The notes: generated by a model not told the origin, from the letters alone. DNA of 64,000 nucleotides from Methanomicrobium mobile BP (GCF_000711215.1 NZ_JOMF01000004.1:124001-188000); one strand, 5' to 3'. Shown: positions 54,770 through 63,193, counted from the stretch's first letter. Program-made: numbers and translations.

Positions 54770-55078
54770 TCAACGCGTAACGTCACATCACAGAGTCCGT
54801 CAAAATCCAATCACAAATCCAATCACAATTCCAACCAAAATCACATCATAAATCCAACCAAATCACATCATAAATCCAACCAAATCACATCATAACCCAA
54901 TCAAAAATACAATCGGCAATCAAACCCGAAATCCAAACCAATTTCACTTTTTTTGCGGCATCGGTCGCAACAGATCATTAAATGAAACAATAATTATTAA
55001 TTCGACAAATACTGCCGCAACGGTCTACGATGCAGTTAAAACAGCATAAAAAAGATATTCAAAAAAATTATGGAAATA
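54770..55078. repeat. CCAATCACA/CCAACCAAATCACATCATAAAT repeat
   Basis: At 54800-54905 the unit CCAACCAAATCACATCATAA occurs three times with slight changes, after four copies of ATCCAATCACAA. The rest of the gap (54910-55078) is AT-rich without a gene. Confidence 0.8.
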
Positions 55079-55999
55079 TCAGATTGTTCTGTATTCCACA
55101 TTCTTTGAGAGCGGGTTGATAAGCAGCGACGGAATTGAACTCGATGTCTTCAGGTTGAACTTGAAAGCGTCCTTGTTCGTGATAACGCCCTCATACTCGG
55201 CTGTAAGCTGATAATCCGTGTTGAATATCTCAATGCCGAAGACCTTCACCGTCATGTGCTTCGTGGGGAAAACACCCTGTTGTCCGATGGCAAGAGTCTG
55301 TCTCTCGTTATTGACCATGAGCGTCACCGAACCGCCGCTTGAAAGTGCGTTAATCGGCATTCCGAGGAACTGGCAGTTCGTGTTGTCGGGGACAAAGACC
55401 TCATAGTTCGCCTGATAGGAGAGCGGATAACCGTATCCGTCAAACGTCTCGACACCCGAGATAAGCGAGATGTAGGCACCCGCAAGAATTGCGATGAGGA
55501 TGACGACAATAATACCGACATTCCTTAAAGTGTGGGACTGACCCTTCTTTGCGGCTTTCTCCGCGGCAAGTCTCTCCTTCTCCTCCTGCTTCTGCTTGGC
55601 AAGGATCTCCTTCTCGATCTCGGCTCTCTTCTTATCCTCTTCCGCCTTCTTTCTTGCCTCTTCGCGTTCCCACTCCTGACGCTCCTTATCCTTCCTCTGC
55701 TGCTCGATGGCGAGGGCTTCCTGACGCTGTTTTTCGGCAAGCAGACGCTCCTGCTCCGCCTTCTCCCTTGCCTCTATCTCGGCATACTTCTTTGCCTTCT
55801 CGGCATCTTCCTTTGCCTTGAGGTCGGCTTCGTACTTCTTAATCGCTTCCGCCTCAATCTTTGCGCGTTCGTCATCGGAAACGCCGGCAGAAGCCGCAGG
55901 CGCTTTGGAATCCGACGGAGAATCGGACGGCAGTTTGACAGCTTCACCGACTTTCTGCGTAAATCCCGTAAGGGAAGCTTTGTCAGGTAATTTTACCAT
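55079..55999 (-). CDS. coiled-coil membrane protein with extracellular beta domain
   Basis: A 306-residue protein with three parts: a short N-terminus with SDSPSDSKAPAASAG, a long Lys/Glu/Ala-rich coiled coil (about 44-150, KAKEDAEKAKKYAEIEAREK), one membrane helix at about 160-182 (VGIIVVILIAILAGAYISLI), and an outer domain of about 120 residues ending NVEYRTI. The coiled coil should be cytoplasmic. No named family recognised. AGGTGAATCTAAATG gives a good ribosome site. Confidence 0.8.
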   Translation of the reverse strand: MVKLPDKASLTGFTQKVGEAVKLPSDSPSDSKAPAASAGVSDDERAKIEAEAIKKYEADLKAKEDAEKAKKYAEIEAREKAEQERLLAEKQRQEALAIEQQRKDKERQEWEREEARKKAEEDKKRAEIEKEILAKQKQEEKERLAAEKAAKKGQSHTLRNVGIIVVILIAILAGAYISLISGVETFDGYGYPLSYQANYEVFVPDNTNCQFLGMPINALSSGGSVTLMVNNERQTLAIGQQGVFPTKHMTVKVFGIEIFNTDYQLTAEYEGVITNKDAFKFNLKTSSSIPSLLINPLSKNVEYRTI

Positions 56000-56208
56000 T
56001 TAGATTCACCTGTCTAAGTGTATATTTGCAAAATATTTAAAAGATATGTCTTTGCATAACGATTTTTAAAAGAGAACGGATTTACGGAAGATTTGAAAAA
56101 AAGTTACGGGCAATCGGAGGCAGTCACCGGAGGAAGTCGGCATATAAATCTGCAATCAATCTGCGTATCAATCTGCAGATCAATCCTTATATCAATCTGC
56201 ATTAATGC
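56000..56208. repeat. ATCAATCTGC repeat in the gap before the coiled-coil gene
   Basis: AATCAATCTGC-type units (ATCTGCAATCAATCTGCG, TATCAATCTGCAG, ATATCAATCTGC) recur four times at 56148-56203, just past the stop of the dnaJ-like gene. No gene. Confidence 0.7.
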
Positions 56209-56868
56209 TCAGATACTCCTGATGCGGAAGGGTCTGCCCTCGATAATCACGTACTCGTTCCCCGACATAAACAGGTGCTCGGCATTGTTCACGGTATAAT
56301 CGACACCGCCTATCCTGTAGCGTTCCCTGCCCTCGTGATTTATGCGTGTTACCTCGCCGATATGCAGCATGGTGTCGCCGTCGACTATGATGTATTCCTT
56401 ATCGCCGATGACAATGTGTCTGGCATTCTCGAATCTTCTTTCGACGCCGTCAATGAGGAAACGTTCAACCTCGCCGCTGTAGAACTCATAGTCCGCCATA
56501 CGCGAGTAATCGTCCTCGTCGGAATCTTCCGAATCCTCCGAATCCTCCGAATCATCGGAATCCTCCGACCCATCATCGTCGAAGCCATACGAGCCGTCGG
56601 TATCGTCATCGGAAGCATCAAAATCCTCGCCGTAGAGGGATGCCTTAAGCCTGCTGTCGTAATCCCGTTTTGAATCGGGATCCGAGAGAACGTCGTATGC
56701 CGCGGAGATCGCAAGAAAACGTTCTTTTGCCTTCGGATGCGTCGACGTATCGGGATGAAAAGCCTTCGCGAGACTGCGGTAAGCCTTCTTTATCTCCTCG
56801 TCCGAGGCATCCGCCTCCAGCCCCAGAACCTCATAATAATCTATAATACTGCCTGAACCGTGCGCCAT
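56209..56868 (-). CDS. J-domain protein with acidic linker
   Basis: A 219-residue protein with an N-terminal J domain (10-74; HPD at 38-40, DYYEVLGLEADASDEEIKKA) that should stimulate an Hsp70 partner. A very acidic Asp/Ser/Glu linker (about 85-120, DSEDSEDSEDSDEDD) follows, then a C-terminal region with three similar segments (FLIDGVERRFENARHIVIGD; YRIGGVDYTVNNAEHLFMSG). It is not a full DnaJ: no Gly/Phe or zinc region. Confidence 0.9.
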   Translation of the reverse strand: MAHGSGSIIDYYEVLGLEADASDEEIKKAYRSLAKAFHPDTSTHPKAKERFLAISAAYDVLSDPDSKRDYDSRLKASLYGEDFDASDDDTDGSYGFDDDGSEDSDDSEDSEDSEDSDEDDYSRMADYEFYSGEVERFLIDGVERRFENARHIVIGDKEYIIVDGDTMLHIGEVTRINHEGRERYRIGGVDYTVNNAEHLFMSGNEYVIIEGRPFRIRSI

Positions 56869-57139
56869 GTTTTACCCGTATATGTAAATCCGTATATGCA
56901 AATTCGTATATGTAAATGAATATCTGCGCAATCAGTGATAAGTTCTGCTTATCATGCCGTTATTATAATACTGTGCAATCAATGGGTGCTATCATGCCCT
57001 GTTTATCATATCCGTCCAATATCCGTCAATTATCATCCCGCATTATCCCAGCATCATCTCACGGGACATAAAAACATCAAAGAAAGATAAAGCAAACTGT
57101 CATTATAAATGATGATAAATTAAGTAGGGAGGTTATTAC
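56869..57139 (+). promoter_or_regulatory. divergent promoter region of dnaJ-like and por genes
   Basis: Near 56875-56925 CGTATATG(T/C)AAAT recurs three times, then ATCATGCC and ATATCCGTC are each repeated (56950-57030). ATTATAAATGATGATAAATTA at 57101-57121 probably belongs to the por promoter, and GGGAGGT ten bases ahead of the ATG is its ribosome site. No gene here. Confidence 0.5.
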
Positions 57140-58039
57140 ATGGCTGAGATTCCTGACGAGGAATTCATATTGAAAACGACATCCGCATGTGCGGGGTGCA
57201 GTGCATCCCTGATACTGCGCTATGTCACAAAAGCCGCGGGAAAAGACACGGTTCTGGTCATTCCCGCGTGCTGTACAAGTGTCATACAGGGAGTATATCC
57301 CAACACCGCCGTTAATGTTCCTGTATATAATGTGGCGTTTGCATCCGCGGCAGCCGTCGCATCAGGAATGAGCGAAGCTTTCAGAGCGGTCGGAAAAAAG
57401 ACAAACGTCATCTGTTTCGCGGGTGACGGCGGCACGGTCGATATCGGCATTCAGGCGCTCTCCGGCGCTCTCGAACGCGGCACCGACTTCTTATATATCT
57501 GCTACGACAACGAGGCATACTCCAATACGGGTATGCAGCGCTCGGGTGCGACGCCGATTGGCGCAAAGACCACGACAACGCCGCTGGGCAAAAACGAATA
57601 CAAGAAAGACCTCGATGCAATCGTCGAGGCACACAACCCCGTATATATGGCAACGGCATGCAGTGCATACCCCGTCGACCTCTACAACAAGGTCAAAAAG
57701 GCGCTCTCGATTCCGGGTCCGAAGTTCATTCACGTGCTCTCACCCTGCCCGCCGGGATGGAGATTCCCCTCCGAGAAGACAATCGAGCTCGGAAAACTCG
57801 CCGTCACATCGGGCATGTGGTTACTCTACGAGCGCGAGAACGGAAAACTGACGATCACCGGCGCTTCAAAGGCAGCGATGAAGAAGAGCACGCCGATTGA
57901 GGACTACCTCAAAGCACAGGGCAGGTTCAGGACGGCAACACCCGAAGACATAGCAATGCTCAAGGAAAACTCGAAGAGAAAGATGGCACGCCTTGCGCAC
58001 GAAGCCGAGGCACAGGCAGCCGAAGCGGAGGAAGCATAA
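57140..58039 (+). CDS. porB: pyruvate:ferredoxin oxidoreductase, beta subunit
   Basis: Thiamine-diphosphate subunit of the enzyme that makes pyruvate from acetyl-CoA, CO2 and reduced ferredoxin in methanogens. The 299-residue protein has CAGCSASLILRYVTKAAG with cluster cysteines, the TPP motif GDGGTVDIGIQALSGALERG, and YSNTGMQRSGATP. The assignment to pyruvate rather than another 2-oxoacid rests on the complete four-subunit set and the delta subunit sequence. First gene of por B-A-C-D. Confidence 0.9.
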   Translation: MAEIPDEEFILKTTSACAGCSASLILRYVTKAAGKDTVLVIPACCTSVIQGVYPNTAVNVPVYNVAFASAAAVASGMSEAFRAVGKKTNVICFAGDGGTVDIGIQALSGALERGTDFLYICYDNEAYSNTGMQRSGATPIGAKTTTTPLGKNEYKKDLDAIVEAHNPVYMATACSAYPVDLYNKVKKALSIPGPKFIHVLSPCPPGWRFPSEKTIELGKLAVTSGMWLLYERENGKLTITGASKAAMKKSTPIEDYLKAQGRFRTATPEDIAMLKENSKRKMARLAHEAEAQAAEAEEA

Positions 58040-58040
58040 C

Positions 58041-59186
58041 ATGCTTACGTTTTCGACAGGCAACAAAGCCGTGGCAACCGCGGTAAAGGACGCAAAGACG
58101 GTCGTCGTCGCCGCATACCCGATTACCCCGCAGACCGAGGTCGTCGAGGAGACCGCAAACAATGTGGCATCCGGCGCACTCAAGGCACGCTATATCCCCG
58201 TGGAATCCGAGCATTCCTCTATGGGCGCATGTATCGGAGCCGCGGCAACCGGCGTCCGCACGTTTACGGCGACAAGCTCTCACGGTCTTGTCTACATGTG
58301 CGAGCAGATTCACATGTCGGCGGCGGCTCGCCTGCCCATAGTGATGGCAAACGCCAACAGGGCACTCGGTCCGGGCTGGAATATCGGCGCAGAGCACACC
58401 GATTCCATGTCAATGAGAGATTCGGGCTGGCTTCAGGCATATGTGTCCACGGTTCAGGAAGCCTACGACACAACGCTCATGGCGTTTCGAATCGCCGAGA
58501 ACGAGAACGTTCTCCTGCCCGTCATGATAAACCTCGATGGATTCCTTCTGACGCATATCACGCAGCCGATGGACACAATCGACGATCTCGGCGACTACCT
58601 GCCGCCGACGAACACGCCGCATGCAATCGACATCAATAACCCGGGCGGCTACGGAACGCTCACTCCGCCGACCGAGCACTTCAAGTTCAGGCACGATATC
58701 CAGCGCGGCATGAAAGACTCCGTTGCCGTCATAGAAGACGCACAGGCTGATTTCGCAAAGCGTTTCGGCAGAACCTACGGCATGTACGAGGAATACCTCT
58801 GCGACGATGCCGATGTCGTCATAGTGGCGGCGGGCACACTCGCGAAGGAGTCCGAGGTCGCCGCCGATATCCTCAGAAAAGAGGGCATCAAAGCCGGCGT
58901 CCTGCGCATTCGCTGGCTCAGACCCTTCCCCGACCTTACCGCGGCGCTGAAAGGCAAGGACGTCGTCGTTATCGACCGCGACTACTCGTTCGGTCTCGGC
59001 GGCATACTCGTCAACGAGATAAGAACCAAGGCGCTGGAAGCTTTCATAGGCAAAGACGGCAAAGCCAATCTGCCCTTCAGCGTGATTGCGGGTCTCGGCG
59101 GTCAGGAAGTCACCTACGACGATATCGCCGACTTCGTGAGAAACCGCAAAAGCGGCGGAGAACTCTGGTTCGGGGTGACGGAATAA
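58041..59186 (+). CDS. porA: pyruvate:ferredoxin oxidoreductase, alpha subunit
   Basis: Catalytic partner of the beta subunit. With the start at MLTFSTGNKAVATAVKDA (58041), just after the porB stop, it has 381 residues. It shows YPITPQTEVVE, ESEHSSMGACIGAAATGVRT, TSSHGLVYMCEQIHMSA and, later, DVVIVAAGTLAKES and RIRWLRPFP. A longer frame starting in porB is not needed. Confidence 0.93.
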   Translation: MLTFSTGNKAVATAVKDAKTVVVAAYPITPQTEVVEETANNVASGALKARYIPVESEHSSMGACIGAAATGVRTFTATSSHGLVYMCEQIHMSAAARLPIVMANANRALGPGWNIGAEHTDSMSMRDSGWLQAYVSTVQEAYDTTLMAFRIAENENVLLPVMINLDGFLLTHITQPMDTIDDLGDYLPPTNTPHAIDINNPGGYGTLTPPTEHFKFRHDIQRGMKDSVAVIEDAQADFAKRFGRTYGMYEEYLCDDADVVIVAAGTLAKESEVAADILRKEGIKAGVLRIRWLRPFPDLTAALKGKDVVVIDRDYSFGLGGILVNEIRTKALEAFIGKDGKANLPFSVIAGLGGQEVTYDDIADFVRNRKSGGELWFGVTE

Positions 59187-59713
59187 TGTACGAGATAAGA
59201 CTTCACTCCCGCGGCGGTCAGGGCGGAGTTACCGCGGCAAAACTCATTGCGCAGGCGGCCTTCCTTGACGGCAAATACGCGACGGCAACCCCGCTCTACG
59301 GTGCGGAACGCAGGGGGGCGCCGGTTGTCTCCTTCATCAGAATCGACGACAAACCCATCAGAATCTACTCGCAGATCAGAAAACCGGACCTTGTGATAGT
59401 TCTCGATACCTCGATAATGCAGACCGTAGACGTTCTTGCGGGTCTTAAGGCGGACGGCAAAGTCCTCGTCAACAGCCAGCACCCCATGGAGCTGGGAAGC
59501 CATAAGGTGTATCACACCGATCTTACGGGCATTGCCCTCTCGCTCGATCTCGTCCTTGCGGGCAATCCCATACTTAACACCCCGCTTCTTGGCGCGGTTG
59601 CAAAGGCAGGCATTATCTCGCGCGAATCCGCACAGAAAGCAATTTCAAGCGTGTTTGCGGACGACAGGAACACGAAAGCGGCCGTAAAGGCATTCGAGGA
59701 TATGGAACCGTGA
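59186..59713 (+). CDS. porC: pyruvate:ferredoxin oxidoreductase, gamma subunit
   Basis: A 175-residue subunit with the family start YEIRLHSRGGQGGVTAAKLI and ATPLYGAERRGAPVVSFIRI. Starts inside the porA stop (TAATG). Confidence 0.95.
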   Translation: MYEIRLHSRGGQGGVTAAKLIAQAAFLDGKYATATPLYGAERRGAPVVSFIRIDDKPIRIYSQIRKPDLVIVLDTSIMQTVDVLAGLKADGKVLVNSQHPMELGSHKVYHTDLTGIALSLDLVLAGNPILNTPLLGAVAKAGIISRESAQKAISSVFADDRNTKAAVKAFEDMEP

Positions 59714-59729
59714 AGGGAGGAATGAAATC

Positions 59730-59975
59730 ATGAAGGTAAAACTTGCAATATCGAAACCGACCGTTGGAGCATCGGGAAAGACGGGTTCATGGAGAACGTT
59801 CAGACCCGTCGTCTCGCACGAGACCTGCACGAAATGCGGCAACTGCTACCGTTTCTGCCCCGATGCGGCAATCGACACGGAGTTCAATATCGACTACGAC
59901 TTCTGCAAGGGCTGCGGAATCTGCGTGGAAGTCTGCCCCAAGTCATGCATTAAGCTGATACGGGAAGATGAATAA
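59730..59975 (+). CDS. porD: pyruvate:ferredoxin oxidoreductase, delta subunit (2x[4Fe-4S])
   Basis: An 81-residue ferredoxin-like subunit: CTKCGNCYRFCP and CKGCGICVEVCP bind two [4Fe-4S] clusters. The N-terminal GKTGSWRTFRPVVS is typical of the pyruvate enzyme. Good ribosome site GGGAGGAATGAAATCATG. Ends the operon. Confidence 0.95.
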   Translation: MKVKLAISKPTVGASGKTGSWRTFRPVVSHETCTKCGNCYRFCPDAAIDTEFNIDYDFCKGCGICVEVCPKSCIKLIREDE

Positions 59976-60051
59976 ATAACCAAGAAAATCTCAGCCAAAT
60001 TTTTAACTTTTTAAAAAAATGTTATATGATGGAGTTTTAGTCAATGACGGT

Positions 60052-60390
60052 CTAAAAGATCCATTCTTTTTCAGTTTTTGATTTGCTTTTTGATTTTTTT
60101 GGCGCTCCTATAAATTCATCGAATGAAAGATTCTTTCTACCGTCTCCAGTAAGCATTTTTCTCATCTGTCCTCTACCAGTTTTTGGTCCCTTCTTTGGCG
60201 CTCCTATAAATTCGTCGAATGTAAGGTTCTTTCTTCCGTCACCGGTAAACATTTTTCTCATCTGCCCTCTACCGGTTTTTGGTCCCTTCTTTGGCGCTCC
60301 TATAAATTCGTCAAATGTAAGGTTCTTTCTTCCGTCACCGGTAAGCATTTTTCTAATCTGTCCTCTACCGGTTTTTGGTTTACTTGCCAT
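60052..60390 (-). CDS. basic protein of three 32-residue repeats (TGDGRK motif)
   Basis: A 112-residue protein of three nearly identical 32-residue repeats (residues 5-36, 37-68, 69-100), each PKTGRGQ(I/M)RKM(L/F)TGDGRKN followed by L(T/S)FDEFIGAPKK. A Lys/Ser tail follows. The DNA units are 96 bp long and very similar. Strongly basic with a short acidic-aromatic patch (FDEFIG). Ribosome site AGGAGAGAAAATG. It follows a 41-residue gene bearing one copy of the same motif. Family unknown to me; nucleic-acid binding is only a guess from charge. Confidence 0.8.
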   Translation of the reverse strand: MASKPKTGRGQIRKMLTGDGRKNLTFDEFIGAPKKGPKTGRGQMRKMFTGDGRKNLTFDEFIGAPKKGPKTGRGQMRKMLTGDGRKNLSFDEFIGAPKKSKSKSKTEKEWIF

Positions 60391-60405
60391 TTTCTCTCCT
60401 CTTTT

Positions 60406-60531
60406 TTATAATTTTATTGACTTTTTTGACTTTTTTGGGAAAGCTTTCTCCCATGCTGTCTTCTTTCTGCCGTCTCCGGTAAGCATTTTTCGCATCCGTC
60501 CCGTTTCAGTTTTTGGTCCTGAGTTAGCCAT
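60406..60531 (-). CDS. 41-residue basic protein with one TGDGRK motif
   Basis: A small gene: MANSGPKTETGRMRKMLTGD, then GRKKTAWEKAFPKKSKKSIKL and TAA. It shares GRxRKMLTGDGRK with the repeat protein 15 bp downstream, in the same reading direction, so they form an operon of paralogues. The minus-strand TATA-like TTTATAGATATTAT lies about 26 bp ahead of the ATG, so the messenger is probably leaderless. Function unknown. Confidence 0.75.
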   Translation of the reverse strand: MANSGPKTETGRMRKMLTGDGRKKTAWEKAFPKKSKKSIKL

Positions 60532-60575
60532 AATAGGGAATATCAAATAATATCTATAAATATCTTTTTCCTCTT

Positions 60576-61454
60576 CTATCGATTGCTTCGCTTGCAGTTT
60601 ATCGGATGTTGCGACCAGATGTACATTATTACCCAGACCAATAAACTGAGAAATACTGCAATTCCTACCATTTGAACTGGCGTTAATCCCTCAATAAAAT
60701 TATATTTGGCATATGCCGGCGTTCTTTGCACTGAGTTAATGTATACATATGACACAACGCTCAATACTGCAAACATCGCCGCAAATTGGTGGGGACGCTT
60801 GTCGGGTAAAAATGTGTTTATGCCTCCCCGCAGTTTTCTTTCAGAGAAGGGATAAAACAAACGAATTCCGGAACATGTGCAACAGTCTTCCAGCAGATGA
60901 AACAGTGCGCCCGCAAAAAGACCGATTGAAGCAATAATTAATCCGGAATTCCAATAATTCACAAGATATAAGATTATGTTCAGCGGGATTACAATCAGCA
61001 ATGATGCGACAAAAACACCCGGAACACTGTGTAACAGTCCCCTGTGTGACTCATATTTATTATTCGGATCATCCTTGATTGATCTGAATATCTTACCCGT
61101 TATTTTTGAAGATGCGGAAACTGCATAACCCGCACCCCGCATCACATCCCCTCTTTTTTCATATGGGGATACGGATGCATCTATGTCCGGAAGCAGAGAA
61201 CCTATGAACACTCCTATTATGAACATAAGAACATAGGTTGAATTTATTGCGATAATGGGAGTCGAAATCAGGAGCGCCCATGTTATACTAATGAATATGT
61301 GATCTTTTCCTTTCACGTTTGAAGAACCCCATTGAACTTCAATATTTGGTATGGTTGTTTTAATCGCATTTATACTGTCTGTTTTAGATTTTATCAGAGT
61401 CCAAAAAGAAAATAAATAAAAAATTTTTCGTCTTTTTTGTTGTTTGAATAACAA
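60576..61454 (-). CDS. YdjM/DUF457-type membrane metal-dependent hydrolase
   Basis: A 292-residue membrane protein with the family metal motifs LPDIDAS, HRGLLHSVPG and HLLEDCCT set between hydrophobic segments; the bacterial relatives are LexA-regulated. Catalytic role inferred. The start is TTG at 61454 (MLFKQQKRRKIF), which lies inside the left direct repeat of the DUF1016 unit (TTTGTTGTTTGAATA), so the repeat supplies the first codons and the promoter. MFIIGVF-type internal ATGs are too late. Confidence 0.82.
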   Translation of the reverse strand: MLFKQQKRRKIFYLFSFWTLIKSKTDSINAIKTTIPNIEVQWGSSNVKGKDHIFISITWALLISTPIIAINSTYVLMFIIGVFIGSLLPDIDASVSPYEKRGDVMRGAGYAVSASSKITGKIFRSIKDDPNNKYESHRGLLHSVPGVFVASLLIVIPLNIILYLVNYWNSGLIIASIGLFAGALFHLLEDCCTCSGIRLFYPFSERKLRGGINTFLPDKRPHQFAAMFAVLSVVSYVYINSVQRTPAYAKYNFIEGLTPVQMVGIAVFLSLLVWVIMYIWSQHPINCKRSNR

Positions 61455-61553
61455 TGACTATATATATTATGAATTTGGCAGTCACTGACTGCAAAATTCA
61501 TCTTATTTAACGATTTTGCACGCGTGTGAATTTGAGCGTGACTCTGCAAAAGA
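61431..61553. repeat. left ~115-bp direct repeat with palindrome, family 2
   Basis: Imperfect copy of the sequence at 62941-63057: both read TTTTTTGTTGTT(T/C)GAATA(A/T)CA, then TATATATATTATGAATTT, then a palindrome, then ATTTAA and TTGCAC. The palindrome here (61471-61499) has a GCAGTCA-C-TGACTGC core, extended by GAATTT/AAATTC. The repeat lies 45 bp past the end of DUF1016 gene 2 and covers the start of the YdjM-like gene. Confidence 0.88.
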
Positions 61554-61598
61554 TCATCCAAATGGCGGAAATTCACAGTCAATCTGACATTTAAACGC

Positions 61599-62789
61599 TC
61601 AATCGGATTTATTCACCCTGTACTCAACACCCGCTTCTCTCAAAACATTTGTCTCATTCAATACAAAACGCTCAAGTTCTTTAACATCGGGGAGCACTGC
61701 CTCATACTTGGAAACAAATACTTCATTAGATAATCCGCCGGTCGCATAATGAACAATATCCTCATCTTTTCTGGGACATAAAACAATACCGACGGGAGGA
61801 TTGTCTCCGGCGGTCATTTCATTCTCACGATACCAATTCAGATACATGTTCATCTGACCGATATGAGCATGACTTAAACCTTCCATCTTCAAATCCACAA
61901 GGACATGGCACTTTAAGATCCTGTGATAAAAAACCAGATCTACGGCAAAATACTCTCCTCCGATTAAAATACGTTTTTGCCTTGCCTCAAAACAAAAACC
62001 ATGCCCCAATTCGAGCAAAAATTCTTCAAGTTTATTCAATATTGCCGATTCAAAAGATGATTCATCCATGACATCGAGTGACCTCAAACCCAAAAAATCA
62101 AAAATATACGGATCGCGGATTACCAGAGCAGGGGACTGAATTTCTGCGCCGCTGTTTGCTAAAACAGACAGTGCCTCTTTATCCTTGGATAAACCGGAAC
62201 GCTCAAAGTACATGGAATCAATCTGTCTTTTCAGCTCACGCACAGACCACGTACCTTTTATGCATTCAGTTTCGTAAAACAGACGCTTCAACGGGGACTC
62301 AATCTCGATAATTTCGCATATGTGTGTAAAAGAAAGCGAAGTTACAAGTTTTTCAGGAGGAATTCTGAATTCGGGAGTCAGTGACTCCCGAATTCCTTGT
62401 ATTTGAATATTATGTTCACTGCCGGATTTCAATTCAGCACCCGAGCAGACAGAAAGATACTGCTCTCTCACGCTATCGGGCAGAATCTTCTCAATTTCAG
62501 GATACCTTTCATAAAATAAAACATAGCGCCTTAAGTCACGAGGATCGCACCTTTTCATTCCCAGATCTTTCAGCGAATGTGAAATGCGTTCAAAAAGTTT
62601 CTCCCCGTACTTTGCCTTTTCCTCGCCGTAAAGCTCAAACTCTGAGATATATGCACCTATACACCAGTTCCTGAGAGTAAGTCCAACATTCACAGCCCGC
62701 ACAGCCGATTCGCAAAACTGAGAATCAACAGACTTGATAGCGCCAATAAGACCGTTAAAAGATAATTCACTCATACCTGATTTCCCCAT
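61599..62789 (-). CDS. DUF1016/YhcG-type PDDEXK nuclease, copy 2
   Basis: A 396-residue second member of the DUF1016 family, distant from copy 1 in sequence. The N-terminal domain has WCIGAYISEFELYGEEKAKY, LRRYVLFYERYP and LSFTHICEIIEIES (152-165). The nuclease domain has VIRDPYIFDFLGL, E260 region, D284 in FAVDLVFYH and D299-x-K301 in LVDLK. Between FYERYP and LSFTH it has an additional ~45-residue linker, and codons for IRESLTPEFR within it form a perfect 29-bp palindrome that also occurs on both sides of the gene. The ATG five codons in (MSELSFNG) is an alternative start. tRNA-Asn lies 330 bp upstream. Confidence 0.93.
   Translation of the reverse strand: MGKSGMSELSFNGLIGAIKSVDSQFCESAVRAVNVGLTLRNWCIGAYISEFELYGEEKAKYGEKLFERISHSLKDLGMKRCDPRDLRRYVLFYERYPEIEKILPDSVREQYLSVCSGAELKSGSEHNIQIQGIRESLTPEFRIPPEKLVTSLSFTHICEIIEIESPLKRLFYETECIKGTWSVRELKRQIDSMYFERSGLSKDKEALSVLANSGAEIQSPALVIRDPYIFDFLGLRSLDVMDESSFESAILNKLEEFLLELGHGFCFEARQKRILIGGEYFAVDLVFYHRILKCHVLVDLKMEGLSHAHIGQMNMYLNWYRENEMTAGDNPPVGIVLCPRKDEDIVHYATGGLSNEVFVSKYEAVLPDVKELERFVLNETNVLREAGVEYRVNKSD
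62367..62395. repeat. palindrome of family 2 inside the DUF1016-2 coding sequence
   Basis: A perfect 29-base palindrome: arm GAATTCGGGAGTCA and its complement around a single G. It encodes I-R-E-S-L-T-P-E-F in frame and is the best-preserved copy of the three in the window. Confidence 0.95.
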
Positions 62790-62940
62790 TAATCAAAAAC
62801 AGAAATAATGCACCCAATGATTCATCAAATAAAGCCATGCACCTAACCCTGTTTTAAAATTAATATTAAATATTGATTAATTTATTGCTTTAAAACAGAG
62901 CGGATCATAAAAAAACGAAATTGAATCAATAATAACCGCC
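62790..62940. other. AT-rich promoter region of DUF1016-2
   Basis: No gene. ATTAATATTAAATATTGATTAATTTATTG (shown in parts: TTAATATTAAATATTG near 62860) gives several TATA-like stretches for the nuclease gene. Confidence 0.5.
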
Positions 62941-63057
62941 TTTTTTTTGTTGTTCGAATATCAGTAGTTATATATATTATGAATTTGGGAGTCAGTGACT
63001 CCCGAATTCATTATATTTAAACCATTGCACACGGACGGATTTAAAACACGGGCACTC
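62941..63057. repeat. right ~115-bp direct repeat with palindrome, family 2
   Basis: Counterpart of 61431-61553. Palindrome at 62981-63009: arm GAATTTGGGAGTCA against TGACTCCCGAATTC around G, with one mismatch. The palindrome comes just after TATATATATTATG. It ends about 65 bp short of tRNA-Asn. Confidence 0.88.
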
Positions 63058-63120
63058 TAAGTCACAAGCGAATGCGTAATGTACCAAAACAGAACAGAGC
63101 GTTAGAACAATAACGCCAAG

Positions 63121-63193
63121 CGCCCCCAACAGGACTCGAACCTGTGACATTCTGATTAACAGTCAGACACTCTACCAACTGAGTTATGGAGGC
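63121..63193 (-). tRNA. tRNA-Asn (anticodon GTT)
   Basis: Acceptor GCCTCCA/TGGGGGC, D arm with AGTTGGTAGAG, anticodon loop CTGTTAA (GTT), T arm ACAGG TTCGAGT CCTGT, discriminator G, no encoded CCA. All arms pair normally. Confidence 0.96.

Noticed and set aside
61431-63057. Transposon or insertion sequence made of DUF1016-2 and its direct repeats
   Set aside because: No transposase, no terminal inverted repeats and no clear target duplication; the unit may move, but it is not a standard element.
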